Shown: positions 35,601 through 47,163 of the stretch, one piece after another | Numbering within the stretch: the stretch's first letter is position 1 | How the letters are laid out: each line of letters opens with the position of its first letter | Origin: Corylus avellana | Taxonomy: Eukaryota; Streptophyta; Magnoliopsida; Fagales; Betulaceae | DNA length: 64,000 nt | NCBI RefSeq assembly: GCF_901000735.1 | Contig: NC_081544.1 | Coordinates: 33,555,235-33,619,234, forward strand | Direction of reading: 5' to 3' | Program-made: the position numbers and the translations under genes | Notes under the pieces: generated by a model | The model's input: the letters and a program-made list of their open reading frames with translations, nothing else | Databases searched by the model: none | What the model was told of the DNA's origin: nothing

Positions 35601-36399
35601 TCTTGTGCTTAATATGGTGTATTTGGAGTGAATGCAATACTCCAAATTTTGAAGATTGTGAGAGATCGGTGATTGAATAAAAAGCTATTATATTTAAATC
35701 TCTCTATGTTTAGATGGTTACTTACAACAGTTCTCTCTTTTCTAATTTCCTAGAATTTCTGGATTTGTGTTGTTTTACTCCATAGTTCTCTCTTGTAAAA
35801 TACAAATTTAGTGACCCTTGACTATAGTTTGTAGAACTTTTTGAGACATTGACGTCGTTTGCATGTCAGATGACTGCAAAGCCAAAATTTTACTGACTTT
35901 TATATGTAGTTTGTAAATTGCACAGCATTGATTTTGATTTCATTAGTTGTTCAGTGACCTCATAGTTTCGCTTGAATTCTTTTTTCTACTTTCTAGTTAT
36001 GATGTAAAACTCCGTTCAGAGTTGCCATCCACTTTTTTTCTTAAAAAAAAGTTTGCCAGAAATTAGATTATCGATTTCTCTGCCACTGATTGCATTGGTA
36101 TTTTATCAGGCTTCCAGTGCGCTGGGATACGACTGCCATAGTGGTCATGAATGAGGTGCGTGTTAGCAGTCCATATCTCCCTGAATCTGTTAGTGGAGGA
36201 ACTCCTGCTGCCAACGACAGGGTGAAGAAAGTGGTAAGACACTCCAGGATTCCTATATTTGATTATCCTTGTAACTTTTTAGGGGAATTATATACATAAT
36301 AATCTTTTTAGTTAATCAATCATTATTGATTTTGATCTTTTTCCATTCTAGCTTGAGTTAGAGAGGAAGAGGCTGCAATCTCGCGGACCAGGTCAGTGA
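32672..36399 (+). CDS. LSM12: LSM12-like RNA-processing protein
   Basis: Five exons, join(32672..32804,32927..33086,33213..33293,36110..36233,36352..36399), encode 181 residues. LSM12 proteins pair an Lsm-like N-terminal domain with a C-terminal anticodon-binding-like (AD) domain and act in RNA or translation-related complexes. The Lsm part is DFVVGCLLSIKTTLGDEFEGQ (written here to 20 residues: residues about 10-30), continuing into VITFDRFSNILVL. The AD part includes RRNIRLLKANYIKEW, DLNSLQAREDSAIR, GVGVTSEAQNIFDALSKT, PVRWDTTAIVVMNEV. The start is the first of three clustered ATGs. Exon 1 ends at 32804 only if intron 1 is AT-AC (see 32805-32926). Intron 3 is 2.8 kb and carries LINE debris. 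As I recall, At1g24050 encodes this family beside the PBL28 and GNAT5 genes. Confidence 0.9.
32805..32926 (+). other. AT-AC, U12-type intron of LSM12
   Basis: No GT lies at the expected end of exon 1. The intron starts ATATCCTTCC, matching the U12 5' splice consensus ATATCCTT, ends in GCGAAC, and has TTCTTTAAC at 32901-32909 (consensus TTCCTTAAC) about 17 nt from the 3' end. Splicing here joins C/AA to give VLQEGSKQG in phase with the following exon. Length 122 nt. Confidence 0.8.
33800..34010 (-). mobile_element. Possible decayed LINE fragment
   Basis: On the minus strand, with one frameshift, CKK and then ETIDHLFLCCYIVLDILAI resemble the zinc-binding region of LINE reverse transcriptases. 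Very diverged; boundaries are unknown. Confidence 0.35.
34281..34851 (+). mobile_element. 5'-truncated LINE with 16-bp TSD
   Basis: Translation shows RRRNIIVTEWCYMCKHGG, then ESINHLFLHCQVATEIW, then MMWYVWRERNARSFDDCE, the zinc-binding C-terminal region of a plant L1-type reverse transcriptase, followed by a 3' UTR and an A-rich end. It is flanked by the perfect 16-bp direct repeat ATATTACAAAATAACC at 34265-34280 and 34852-34867. It sits sense in LSM12 intron 3. One or two frame breaks are present (about 34316 and 34522). Confidence 0.88.
35595..35800 (+). mobile_element. Second, older LINE fragment
   Basis: Translation gives CLIWCIWSECNTPNFEDCER, parallel to the MMWYVWRERNARSFDDCE segment of the neighbouring LINE, then a stop, then NFLEFLDL matching FEFLDLCS there. 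It is more decayed and lacks a visible target duplication. Confidence 0.6.
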
Positions 36400-36898
36400 T
36401 AATTACGCATTTGACTCTACGAGAGCTTGAAAAAGTGGGTTTGTGGGATGAAGCTTGATGGGTAGGTTACTTGTACCCAGCCTTGTGAGAGAAACCTGTA
36501 ATCTATTTTCCCTGACACTTTGATGCTGATTCCATCAAGGACTTTCATATTTCTATATTTCTCATCTGTACTTATTCTTTCATTTTGCCATCTCTGGCTC
36601 TTCAGTTTCGTGATGCAGTTTGTCTGACAGTTCGAGATTTATTTCTAATATTAGAGCATTCATATCGAGCTCTCTACAGTAAAGTTTGTCAAAAAACCAC
36701 CTCAATCCGGCTCAATACTCTTAACCAATTTGTAAAACAGGGGAATTTGTTTACTTCATTCTCATCTCTAACGCAGGATCCTAAAAGTAGAGCTAGACAG
36801 CTAGTTATGGTCATTTTTACAAGCCACGAGTCTTCTAGCTTTTGGGCTTTTTTGACTAAATAATTGAAGGAAACGATAAAAGAAAAGAAACGACAAGA
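36400..36898. other. 3' flank of LSM12
   Basis: Probable 3' UTR and downstream DNA; nothing else recognised. Confidence 0.4.
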
Positions 36899-37662
36899 AA
36901 TTGGTCATTGTAGTTGGCATAAATTACAAATTATAAATTACTCCTTGTGGTATAAAAAATAATTTATAGGTCCGCAAAGCATGCCAAAATAATAATTTAC
37001 TTCATAAAATCAATTTTTATTAAGTAACTTAGCAAAATCTGTCATTTTGTCACATTATACTCAATAAAAATGTAACATATGTTATTATTAATTTCTAAAT
37101 TTCAGAAATAACAATTAAGATTTTTCACATCATTTTATTATACCACTTAAGATTACACATCAGCCCTCACTCCACGTCATACAACTACAGTAAATTAACC
37201 TTATTCCCAAAGTTTTACCTTTTGCATAACCCTCCCTTATCTTCATCTTCGCTAGCCGTTTCATAAAATACGATTGTCAAATTCTTGGAAAATGCACACA
37301 AATCGTGGTTAGGAAAATGAAAATGAGGGAGGGTTACGCACGGAATAAAATTTTGGGGATATAAGAGATTATGTTAATTTACTAGAGTAGTATGACGAGA
37401 CAAAGTAACGGATTTTGTTAAGTTACTTAACGAAAATTGATTTTAAGAAGTAAATTGTTATTTTGGCCTATCTTGAGAACTTATAAATTATTTTTTATAC
37501 CACAGGAGGTGATTTATAATTTAGGCCAATTACATAGACTTATAAATTATTTGTTATACCATATAGAGTTATTTGTAATTTAGGCCAACTACATAGACCT
37601 ATAAATTATTTGTTATACGATATAGAGTGATTTGTAATTTAGACCAACTATGTAGACCAATT
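36899..37662. mobile_element. Foldback MITE with terminal tandem repeats
   Basis: 36899-37060 is inverted-repeated at about 37390-37527; shared words include GGTATAAAAAATAATTTATA and, in the rest of the arm, AATTTACTTC, AAAATCAATTTT and GTTAAGTAACTTA-type strings. The right end then carries two further 59-bp tandem copies of the outer arm (37528-37586, 37587-37645). The outermost ends read ATTGGTC and GACCAAT. No coding capacity. Confidence 0.75.
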
Positions 37663-38756
37663 TTACATTATCCCTAATAATAATGACATGAAAACACTTT
37701 ATCTCTTTTTCTTTTTTTCTTTTTTTTCTTTTGTTTTTTTTTTTACGGGGAGAAGTGACGTGGTTGGTGGAATTCTGGATCTGAAAAAATGCGGGACCCA
37801 GGTTTAGTCGAAAGTTCGGCTTTAGCCCAAAAAAGAAAAAAGGAAAGCGGGCCATGTGCCGAAATGGACGATGGGACTCTCCCATCCCTAGTCAACATGC
37901 CTTGGCCATAAGACAAGGCTTGTAAACTCAAATACCCCACAACTCAGTAAGTAAAATAATTGGCTAAGAAGCAATTCTCATAGATTTGATGATGCATCTT
38001 ATGTTTCCTTTAATTCCAAAGCCATCATTTCATATTACTTTCACACCATTACCATCAAATCCCTCGTGAAATGGACATCATTAACTCCGCATAATTTCAC
38101 AATCAAATCATTCCTCAAATCTACATCATAAACACAGCCGGAGAGTGAGAGAAAGAGCCGGGCTTAGAGGGCTCGGCGTTCCGGAAAAATGGGTTCCGCA
38201 TCTTAAGTTGTCTAAGGCAACCGGGCTCCCAATCACTCTCTCATTTTAAGTCCAAATTTTTTCAAAATTCAAAAGAATAATTAGTGCTTGATATGTTAAT
38301 TGTTATTGAGACAATCAATCAGCTTTGTGGCCAACACCATCATCATAAGAGCTTCCATTGTATTAAACAGTGAAGAGAAGTATTCAAATAAATTGGGAGG
38401 CCTTGTTTATTTGGTTTTGAATTTTGACTTGAATTTGGGCCACGGCGTCAAAAGAGAAGAGAAGTATTCAAAAGAAGATGTAGCCGAAAGAGACTTTAAA
38501 GTGCTTTTAGAAAAGAAAGATACAAGTATTTCTACATCCAGAAAAAACGTAACAAATTTTCTATGGGTTCACAGAGCCACCGTGCTTCCCAAGCCTCGCT
38601 CCTCCTTCCTTTATCCCACGCGTTTACGATTTTACTCTTTATATCCATATTTCATAAAAGGAATTTAACGAATTATGTGCCAGGTGTTCGGGGATGCAAC
38701 ATATAACCAGTAAGACACTACCACCACATGTTCATTATTATTATTATTATTATTAT
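37663..38756. other. Intergenic, no gene recognised
   Basis: Contains a T-rich run at 37702-37744. A 122-codon plus-strand frame at 38300-38668 has no recognisable domain and I do not call it a gene. Confidence 0.4.
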
Positions 38757-38855
38757 TTTGATATGTCCACACAAGAGGGGACGAAAAATTCGAACTAGTG
38801 ACATTCGCTTCATAAAGCGTGGTTTCCAGCCAATTGAACTACCCATTAAAGACCA
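38757..38855 (-). mobile_element. tRNA-derived SINE, copy 4
   Basis: Minus-strand copy of the 31.5 kb family: GTAGTTCAATTGGCTGGA, GTCACTAGTTCGAATTTTTC, and GTGTGGACATATC followed by an (AAT)n tail at 38733-38757. No convincing target duplication. Confidence 0.7.
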
Positions 38856-39950
38856 CATCTCCATCATTGCCAATATCAACATTTCACTTTAAATATTAAA
38901 AATAAAAATTAGAAAAAAAATTGAAAGTAATTATCGGGTCACGAAACCACCTACTCGTGGCCGGGGTGGGCGCGGATTGCAACCCCTAGTGGGGGAGATC
39001 CCACCTTGACCTTGCAATCTAACAATCAACTTTTTTTATTTATTTATTTTTATTTTTAAGAAAAATGTAAAATCCGTTCATATAGTTACACTGATTTGCA
39101 ATAAATTTTATGTGGTATAAAAAAGTTGTAAGAACTTTAAGTTGTATGCAAAAATAACAAATAAATCATTGCACTAAACTTTCCATCTAAATATTTTTGG
39201 CAAAAACCATAAAAAAAAAAAAGAAAAAAAAAAGGAGGTATTGTGGGTAACTGTTGACATGTGTCATAATGTAATTGGTGCTGACATAGCATTTAATGAT
39301 TTTAATCAAAAAATTAGACCGAAGTTAGATGTGGGGACTTATTTGTTATTTGTGCATATTAGGAAAAACTTTTAGAACAGTTTTATATAGAATCCATTTA
39401 TTCTTTGACCAAATACAAGAATTGTAAGGACCGCTTTCTGTCACTTTTTAAAAATTAGATATAGTTGCTTAACAAATGCCTAAATTCAACTTTTGAAAAA
39501 CCTAATTATATTATAATATATCATGTTATAAAAGTTATTTTGTAAAATTTGTTTGTAGGTCTAACATTTTTTATTAATCCTATTTTTAAAATAATGTACT
39601 TTTACAGTCTGGCCTGAAAAAAAAATTAGGGCCATAGCCAACAGCCCATAGGGTCTCTTTAACCGTTATCTCTTTGTTTCATTCTATTCTTTTCTAAAGT
39701 AGATCAATTTACTATTCTTGTCATTATGCTTTGGGGTTAGCGAAAGCAAAGCGTGGAACCCTTTGGAATAAAACCCTTTTTTAGTTACTTGAACGGAAGA
39801 AGCAAAGTTGTAGTACAATTGAAGCCTCACCAAGTACGTGCGAATGTGAATCCAAAGAAATCGAAAGCAACGTGACCATTTTGCATCGATAAATACATAA
39901 TCCTAAATTTTTTAATTAATTTTTATTTTTACAACTTCTTATTTATTTTT
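38856..39950. other. Intergenic, repeat-like
   Basis: A GC-richer patch at 38936-39010 looks like part of another repeat. No gene recognised. Confidence 0.4.
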
Positions 39951-40309
39951 AGGAGTAATTACCTTTTCTCTATCAACTACAATGCCTTGATATTTTTTCT
40001 ATGAACTATTAAGTGTGACAACCGACCCTATAAACTATTATTTTGTGTCCAAAACTCACATTTTGTACCAAAAACTTTAATTTCGTCGGTCAAAGACGTT
40101 AACTCAAACGGTCTATTCGTCACTTTACCCCATAAATTACAACGCATTGTCATTTTGATCGTCTAAATTAATATTTTTGACTGTAAGAATAAAAATTTTG
40201 GACACAAAATAGTAGTTCATAAGGTCAACTGTCATAATTGATATAGCTCATGAAACCAAAGTAAAAATGCATTGTAATTCCTGAAAAAAAAAAAAATAAT
40301 AATTACTCC
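39951..40309. mobile_element. MITE with long degenerate TIRs
   Basis: The ends AGGAGTAATTA and TAATTACTCC are inverted, and about 80 bp inside each end remain complementary, e.g. ATTTTGTGTCCAAAA at left and TTTTGGACACAAAAT at right. TTATTTTT borders it at 39943-39950 and 40310-40317, an apparent 8-bp target duplication, which suggests a hAT-type family. Confidence 0.65.
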
Positions 40310-40317
40310 TTATTTTT

Positions 40318-41325
40318 AGGTATGTATACAAGACTCATAAATACACGTCTCAAATATTCATTCCTTTTTGGTAAGCACGTAGATCCACAGACGCCATGGT
40401 GGCATGCAGAATGTTGCAAGTGTGTCAAGCTGCACACTAGCTACAACGCCACGTCACGTGCTCAGAGCTTGCGGGACGAATTAATTGTGGAAGCTTCTGC
40501 ACGAAACAAAATACACACACAATTTGTGCAAATCTTTGTGTAGACGCAAATTTGAGTGTGAGTAGAAGGACTCCAAGTTTACCCTGGACGTATGGCTTCC
40601 AGGTTGTACAAGACGTGTCGAGACAAAATGGGGGGTATACGTTTCACACTAGTTGAGAAGCAATGGGGATTGATCAGTTCATCCTTGCTGCAACCAAATC
40701 TACTTAGAAAGAAAAGAAAAAAACAAGCAAATCTAAAAACCTCTTTATCGTTTTCTTCAAACTAGTTACAGTAAAAGACAACGTTGCTGTGGTAACTGGA
40801 AGACGAGGTAATAGAACAAAAGCTCTTGATTTTTAGCTGTCCTAGCTCAAATTTAAGTAATAAAATAAAAAAGCAGGTAATTAGATTGGTTAAGGTGACG
40901 GTGGAGAAGCCTTTATGCCAACTTTATCTTTAAGTGATTGAAGAAAGAAGGCAGACCCATAATAAAGAAATTGCCCCTCAGATTACAAAAGAAATGAAGA
41001 GATTCCTCTTGCTCGTTGAGAGGTTTTTTGGTTTTTTTTTTTTGGACTTTAGGAAATTAGGAGGGAAGGGCAAGCACACAGTGTCTCCTTTTGCTTTTTG
41101 TGTTTTCTTCTTTTTCATATCTTCACACTCACTTTTAAGTCTCTTGGGCTCCAAGTGGGTCTTTGAGCTGTAAAATAACGCATACATTACTTACATTAAA
41201 CACACTCCAGATTCTCCCCAAGTTTTTCTAGCGTGTGAACTTTCGAGAGAAGAGTAGAGAGGGTGGTTGTTTTTCACTGCAATGCTTGCCTTCTGATAAC
41301 TGCTACTCATATTATACTCCTTATT
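40318..41325. other. Upstream region of NAT6
   Basis: Promoter-side DNA with T-rich patches (41032-41042). A leader exon probably ends at 41325. No TATA box could be fixed. Confidence 0.35.
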
Positions 41326-41621
41326 GTAAGTGAGTTTTGTTAGTCCTTATTTCAGTTATTTGCTTTGGTTGATGATCAGGAGGAAAAAAAAAAAAAGAAA
41401 AAAAAAAGTTACTTGCTTTGTGGGTTGGCGTGGTATACCAGTTGTTTTTGGGGTTTGTGAAATCTGGGTTTTCGTGAAGATTTTCTGATTTATTTTCTTC
41501 GTTTGGGGCTGTGAGAATTTTTTGGAGTTCGGGTTTTTGTTTGGATATTCAGAATAATTGTGGTGTGTAAAAGGTCTAATCTTTTTTCTTGGGTTTCTCT
41601 TTGAGAGAAAGAAGTAATCAG
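41326..41621 (+). other. Probable 5'-UTR intron of NAT6
   Basis: TTATT/GTAAGTGAG at 41326 and TAATCAG/GACGAG at 41621 form a good splice pair 10 nt before the start codon. Inferred from consensus only. Confidence 0.5.
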
Positions 41622-41631
41622 GACGAGAAGC

Positions 41632-44600
41632 ATGGCAGGAGGAGGAGGTCATGGAGGACCTGCGCCACCGCCAAAACAAGAAGAGCTACAGCCACATCCT
41701 GTCAGAGATCAGCTACCAAGCATTTCTTACTGCATTACTAGTCCTCCTCCATGGCGTGAGTCTCTTTTTAATCTCGTTTACTTGAAAGATATCTTTCTAG
41801 TTTATGCAAACGCAAGTTTATTGATCAACAATCATTATATTCATGAGGCCCTTCTGTGCATTACTCTGCATTTGATGGTGGTGAACTTTTATGAAACTTT
41901 GTTGATAAACATAAAACTATTAAGTTTTTGTTTTTTAAAACAAACATTCATTTCTCAGAAATGTAATTGCTTTCAATTGAGGGCTTTTTTTTTTTAATTT
42001 TTTTTTTTTAAAAAAATTTTTAAATGCAGCCGAGGCAATTCTACTTGGTTTCCAACATTACCTGGTGATGCTTGGCACGACAGTTTTGATTCCCACATCT
42101 CTAGTTCCGCAGATGGGAGGAGGCAATGTAAGCTTTGATAAGGACAATAACAATTGTACAACAGTTTTGCTGTTTCTTGTTTCCATATTATATTGGTTGT
42201 GATCCATAATTAAGAATGCGGTTTTTTCATTTTTAGGAGGAGAAAGCAAAAATGATTCAGACAATATTGTTTGTGGCTGGTTTGAACACATTGTTGCAAA
42301 CGTTTTTTGGGACTCGCCTACCTGCTGTGATCGGAGCTTCTTATAGTTATGTGCCAACGACCATTTCAATCATTTTGGCAGGTCGATACAGTGACGTTTT
42401 GAATCCTCAAGAGGTTGTTTCATTGGAATCCCACCTAGTTTGGTGCCTTACTGTTTTTTTGTTTTGTTGTTTTTATTTTTTATTTTTTATTTTTTTTTAA
42501 TTTTTATTTGTGATGAACCATAATCCTGGTTCACCTGATTTGTGATGTCCATACAGAAATTCGAAAGGATAATGCGCGGAATCCAGGGTGCTCTTATTGT
42601 TGCCTCAACTCTCCAGATTGTAGTTGGCTTTAGTGGCCTTTGGCGTAATGTTGCAAGGTTGGTTAGCACAGTGCAAGATGATTGAAATCAGCTGATTGGT
42701 GTTCCATTGCATATGTAGGAGTAATTTTAGAAACCACATTTTTACCTTACTATTATCCTATAGTTCTAACCAAACCTTGGATCAATCCTTGTTAAATAAA
42801 AAATAAAAAATTCAAGAGTTGGTTGGGACTGACATTAGTTATGGGATAAGAATGTGGTTTCTAGCATTACTCATAATATTTTCAATTAAACACAAACCTA
42901 ATTGGGGCCCCAAAATGTTCAAAGATTGATGGATTGGGTATGTTAATCATGCCTGTTATGCTGCAGTTCCTCCTAATCTTAAGTTGGTAAATTTTATGTT
43001 TCTTTATATTTATCCAGGTTCTTAAGTCCACTTTCTGCTGCCCCCCTGGTCGCTATGTCAGGTTTTGGGCTATATGAGTTTGGTTTTCCAGTGGTATGTA
43101 TCTATGAATTTCCAATAACAAAAGAATGTCAATACCACTTCTTTCTCTCTGCTCTCGTCATCCCCAACACCCTCTTCCTTCCTTCTTTACTATCCCATTG
43201 AAATTGCATCTAATTTTATGTTATTGACTATGACTTCCAATGTCTAGCTTGCAAAATGTGTGGAGATTGGGCTGCCACAGCTCATCATTCTAGTATTATT
43301 TTCACAGGTAACTTTCAATCACCATTTGCAGTTATTTCTCTTTGCTATGCATAGGCAACCATTCTAAACATGAAGTCAACTATTGCAGTATTTACCTCAT
43401 GTGATACATGGCAATAGACATGTCTTTGATCGCTTTGCCGTTATATTCTCGGTGGTGATTGTTTGGATTTATGCTCATCTGCTCACTGTGGGTGGGGCTT
43501 ACAAGAATACAGGGCCTAAAACTCAATTAAGTTGTAGAACTGATCGTGCTGGAATCATTGGTGCTGCTCCATGGTAAGGCTCTTAGAGTTATTTTTCTAC
43601 AGTTACGATGTTATTGTTTTACTGGATTTCAGTTCATAATTGCTTAGAGATGTTGCACTTGAACAAATTAGATTGTTTTCGTTAATTATGTGGGCAGTGT
43701 CCATTTGTTTCTTGTTTTCGTTTATTGATGTAAATCGCTGTTTGCTGCAGGATAAGAGTTCCATATCCTTTTCAATGGGGAGCTCCTACTTTTGATGCGG
43801 GAGAATCATTTGCTATGATGGCTGCTTCATTTGTTGCTCTTGTAGAGGTTGGTTTATGTTTGTACTCGTGAAATATATTACCATGAGCTCATTGTTACTT
43901 GTAGAATACTGTCAAGCACTTGGGTAGAGGTTGCTTTTGCCTTATGGAACACTTTCTTAAGCCGCTTTGGGTTATCTGTTTGTTTTTCTCCTTCTAGCTA
44001 GGTGTTTTCTTTGCGTACCTAGGACGACTTATACTTTTTTCATACATCTTGATTACTTTAAAAAACAAAAAAACAAAATTTGTCAAGCAACACTCTGCTT
44101 CTTCTTTTTTGTTATTGTTTATACAGCATCTTGAAGGCAAAACATTGTCTTAATATTTGTTAATAATCTGCTGAATTAAACTTTCCCCCTATTATAGGCA
44201 AATGGTTAAATCTTTGCTCTACTTATTGCTATCCTCAAGAAAATAATAACCAAATTATTTTAATACTTGATTACGTGAAATTTCTTATAACTTTAGCAAT
44301 ATTTGGTAAGAGTGAAAAATGGGTTTATTGTTGTGCTGTCTTTATAAATGTGCTCATTTTTTGAATAATTTTATGATTGAACAGTCCACTGGTGCTTTCA
44401 TTGCTGTGTCAAGGTATGCAAGTGCAACTCCACTGCCCCCTTCAATTCTTAGCCGTGGTGTTGGTTGGCAGGTAAACAGGTTATGATTTCTTTGCCTTCA
44501 GTTTTGCCCTCATCTATATAGGCGACTCCTTTCAAGATTATAGAATGAATAAATCAATGTGCAGCAATTTAATATCCAAGACCTCTAATTTTCCCTGCAT

Positions 44601-45715
44601 ATTTATCGAAACAATATGGTTAGCTGGTAGGATCTGACTATTATAACAATGTTTTTCTGGGTGATTTCATACCTGAAGAAGAAGAAATATTACTTTTTAA
44701 CAATTGTATTGTAATTTTTGAATATCAGGGAGTGGGCATTCTGTTCTCTGGGATATTTGGAACTGGAAATGGGTCATCGGTTTCTGTGTAAGATTCTTGT
44801 TCAAAATCACCACATACATAGAAATATTCTGATTTATCAATACTCAGCTAACTTTTTTTCTACTGTTCTTCATTATACTCTAGTGAAAATGCAGGTTTGT
44901 TAGCATTGACTCGTGTCGGCAGCCGAAGGGTTGTCCAAATATCAGCTGGATTCATGATCTTCTTTTCCATCCTTGGTAAATGATTCATGTAATAGATTCA
45001 CACTTAATCTCTCTCTCCTTGTTGAAAGTATGCATCTGACAAATGTGGCTCTCCAGGAAAATTCGGAGCCGTCTTCGCTTCAATCCCAGCACCAATCATT
45101 GGAGCTTTATACTGCCTGTTCTTTGCTTACGTGGGTAGGTGTTATTATTAACTTATATGGAGCTGGTTCTATTATCATAATAGTTCAATTCCTCAAGGTT
45201 GGTTTGCTGAACATTTTTCATATTACACATGAACAGGTTCAGCAGGCCTCAGTTTTCTTCAGTTTTGCAATTTAAACAGCTTTAGAACAAAGTTCGTATT
45301 AGGCTTCTCAGTTTTCATGGGCTTATCAATACCTCAATACTTCAATGAGTACACAGTTGTCAACGGCTATGGTCCTGTCCACACAAGAGCAAGATGGGTA
45401 CATACATACATGGCTTCTTCTTCTTCTTCTTCTTTTCCTTCATTGTGTCAAGTTATTGAGGGGTTTAATCAAATTTCTCATCTTTTTTTTTGGCAGTTCA
45501 ACGATATGATCAATGTACCCTTCTCATCGGAACCATTTGTTGCTGGTTTATTGGCTCTGTTCTTGGACTTCACACTGCACCAGAAAGACAGCCAAACCAG
45601 GAGAGACAGAGGCATGCATTGGTGGGATAGGTTCCGGTCTTTCAAGACCGACACAAGAAGCGAGGAATTCTATTCTCTGCCCTTTAACCTGAACAAGTTT
45701 TTCCCTTCTGTTTGA
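41632..45715 (+). CDS. NAT6: Nucleobase-ascorbate transporter, NAT6-like
   Basis: Fourteen exons encode 537 residues with consistent phases: join(41632..41755,42030..42127,42237..42413,42557..42657,43018..43093,43248..43307,43389..43573,43751..43847,44385..44471,44729..44787,44884..44975,45057..45134,45237..45397,45497..45715). NAT/NCS2 proteins are membrane transporters of purines, uracil or related compounds; plant NAT6 substrates are nucleobases. Visible landmarks are the start MAGGGGHGGPAPPPKQEE, LLGFQHYLVMLGTTVLIP with the conserved QH pair, the FDAGESFAMMAA segment, the NAT signature region ENAGLLALTRVGSRRV, and the C-terminus SEEFYSLPFNLNKFFPSV. Length is normal for the family and nothing is missing. 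NAT7 is the nearest alternative. A near-identical copy of exons 11-14 lies at 62837-63666. Confidence 0.95.
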
Positions 45716-46141
45716 TCTTTGGGAAATGTAGCTTTGAAGTTGTGTGACCAAGTTATGTCCTACTCCTATGTATCTTGTTGTGGGCATCACATTCTGTAAC
45801 AAGGATTGCATTTCTTCTTCCTTAATCGTTAAATTGTTATAACGCTGTAAATCAACTTATTAGTATGAATATCTTTTTCTTCGCAGGACTTTGAGCAATC
45901 TTCTCTTTGGTTTAGTTATGCTTCCCTTGTGTATTATCTGCTAGGAGAGGATACCCCTCTCTGAGTTTCTATTAATGGGTTATGTCTAGGGCTGTATACA
46001 AACGAAACCAATCTCAAACGGGCTCTGGCTAGCCCGGCTTATTCAATAAGTAGTTTGGGGATAATATTATGCTCGATTATTAAATAAGGCATACTTGTAA
46101 AAACTTTGCTCGACTCTGTTAACACTTAAGCATAGCTCGTT
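45716..46141. other. 3' flank of NAT6
   Basis: 3' UTR and downstream DNA, repeated nearly identically at 63667-64000. From about 45988, GGGCTGTATACAAACGAAAC and CAAACGGGCTCTGGC resemble the end of a common plant hAT-type repeat. Confidence 0.45.
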
Positions 46142-46249
46142 AGCTAATAGGTTTGTATATGTTAACTATAGTTAATTATATACATATCAATCAAAAGCTA
46201 ATAGGTTTGTATATGTTAACTATAGTTAATTATATACATATCAATCAAA
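46142..46249. repeat. 54-bp direct tandem duplication
   Basis: The 54-bp unit starting AGCTAATAGGTTTGTATATG at 46142 is repeated exactly at 46196-46249. Confidence 0.92.
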
Positions 46250-46950
46250 GATCGTTATTTTTCTTTCCTTTTTTGATCAATCAGATGTTTTGGTGTATGC
46301 TCAATAGGATCTGTTGGTGCCTTGGCCTTTCGGTATAAATAGAGAAGGTAGGACAGGTGCTTGTAAAAAGTTCTTAGAGAATTTGTAGCCCGTGAGAATG
46401 CTTTGTTAGTAGCTATAATGCTGGTAGATGAGGTGGTGTGTTTCTCTCAAAAGTGCAATTATATTTTATTTATTTGTCATTTATTTCATAGGAGCTGGTA
46501 TAAGTATAGAGTATATTTTCTGTTAGGTGGCATGGTCATTAATTGCATTTTGAAACTGTGTTTGCTTGGAGCCCTTCGCTTATGAAACGAAAATAATGCA
46601 TTTTATCTTCTCATTATTTGGTGGATGCTTTGATTCTCTAAACAGATTGAAGGAGCCCTAGAAGAGCCAAAGTGGGGGAGACGCAGCCCTTAAGTGGATC
46701 CCACCTGGTTGCCTTTACACGTGCGGCCCTGGAAGTTACAAAATCCCTTGTATGATTGATGCATGCCCCCTTCAGATTCAATGTTACACTTCTGAAGGTA
46801 CACTCAAAAGGATGGGAGAGGGAGAGGTGGGAGGAAGGAAACTCCTCCAGGAGGCCCTACAAGTTTTCTTTTTCCATTTTACCCTTTTTTTTCTTTTTTT
46901 TTTCAGAGAAACAAAATAGGAAGAAAAAAAAAAAGTTACTGAGGGTTTCT

Positions 46951-47163
46951 TGCACTCTTTAGATGGGAAGAAATATGAGAATGCTTTCGTAGACATGATT
47001 GAAAACGGTCCATTTAACAATACTTTGTGCCCTGGACACCTTTTCACATAAATGTTTTTTGCACTCTTTAGATATGAAGAAATATGAGAATGCTTTCATA
47101 GATATGATTGAAAGCGGTCAATTTAACAATATTTTGTGTCTTGGACACCTTTTCACATAAATG
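46951..47163. repeat. 109-bp tandem duplication, diverged
   Basis: TGCACTCTTTAGATGGGAAG at 46951 recurs as TGCACTCTTTAGATATGAAG at 47060; the two units continue in parallel through CACCTTTTCACATAAATG, with about one difference in ten. Confidence 0.88.

Noticed and set aside
46153..46338. Frame with an internal peptide repeat
   Set aside because: The repeat is created by the 54-bp DNA tandem duplication; no other coding signs.
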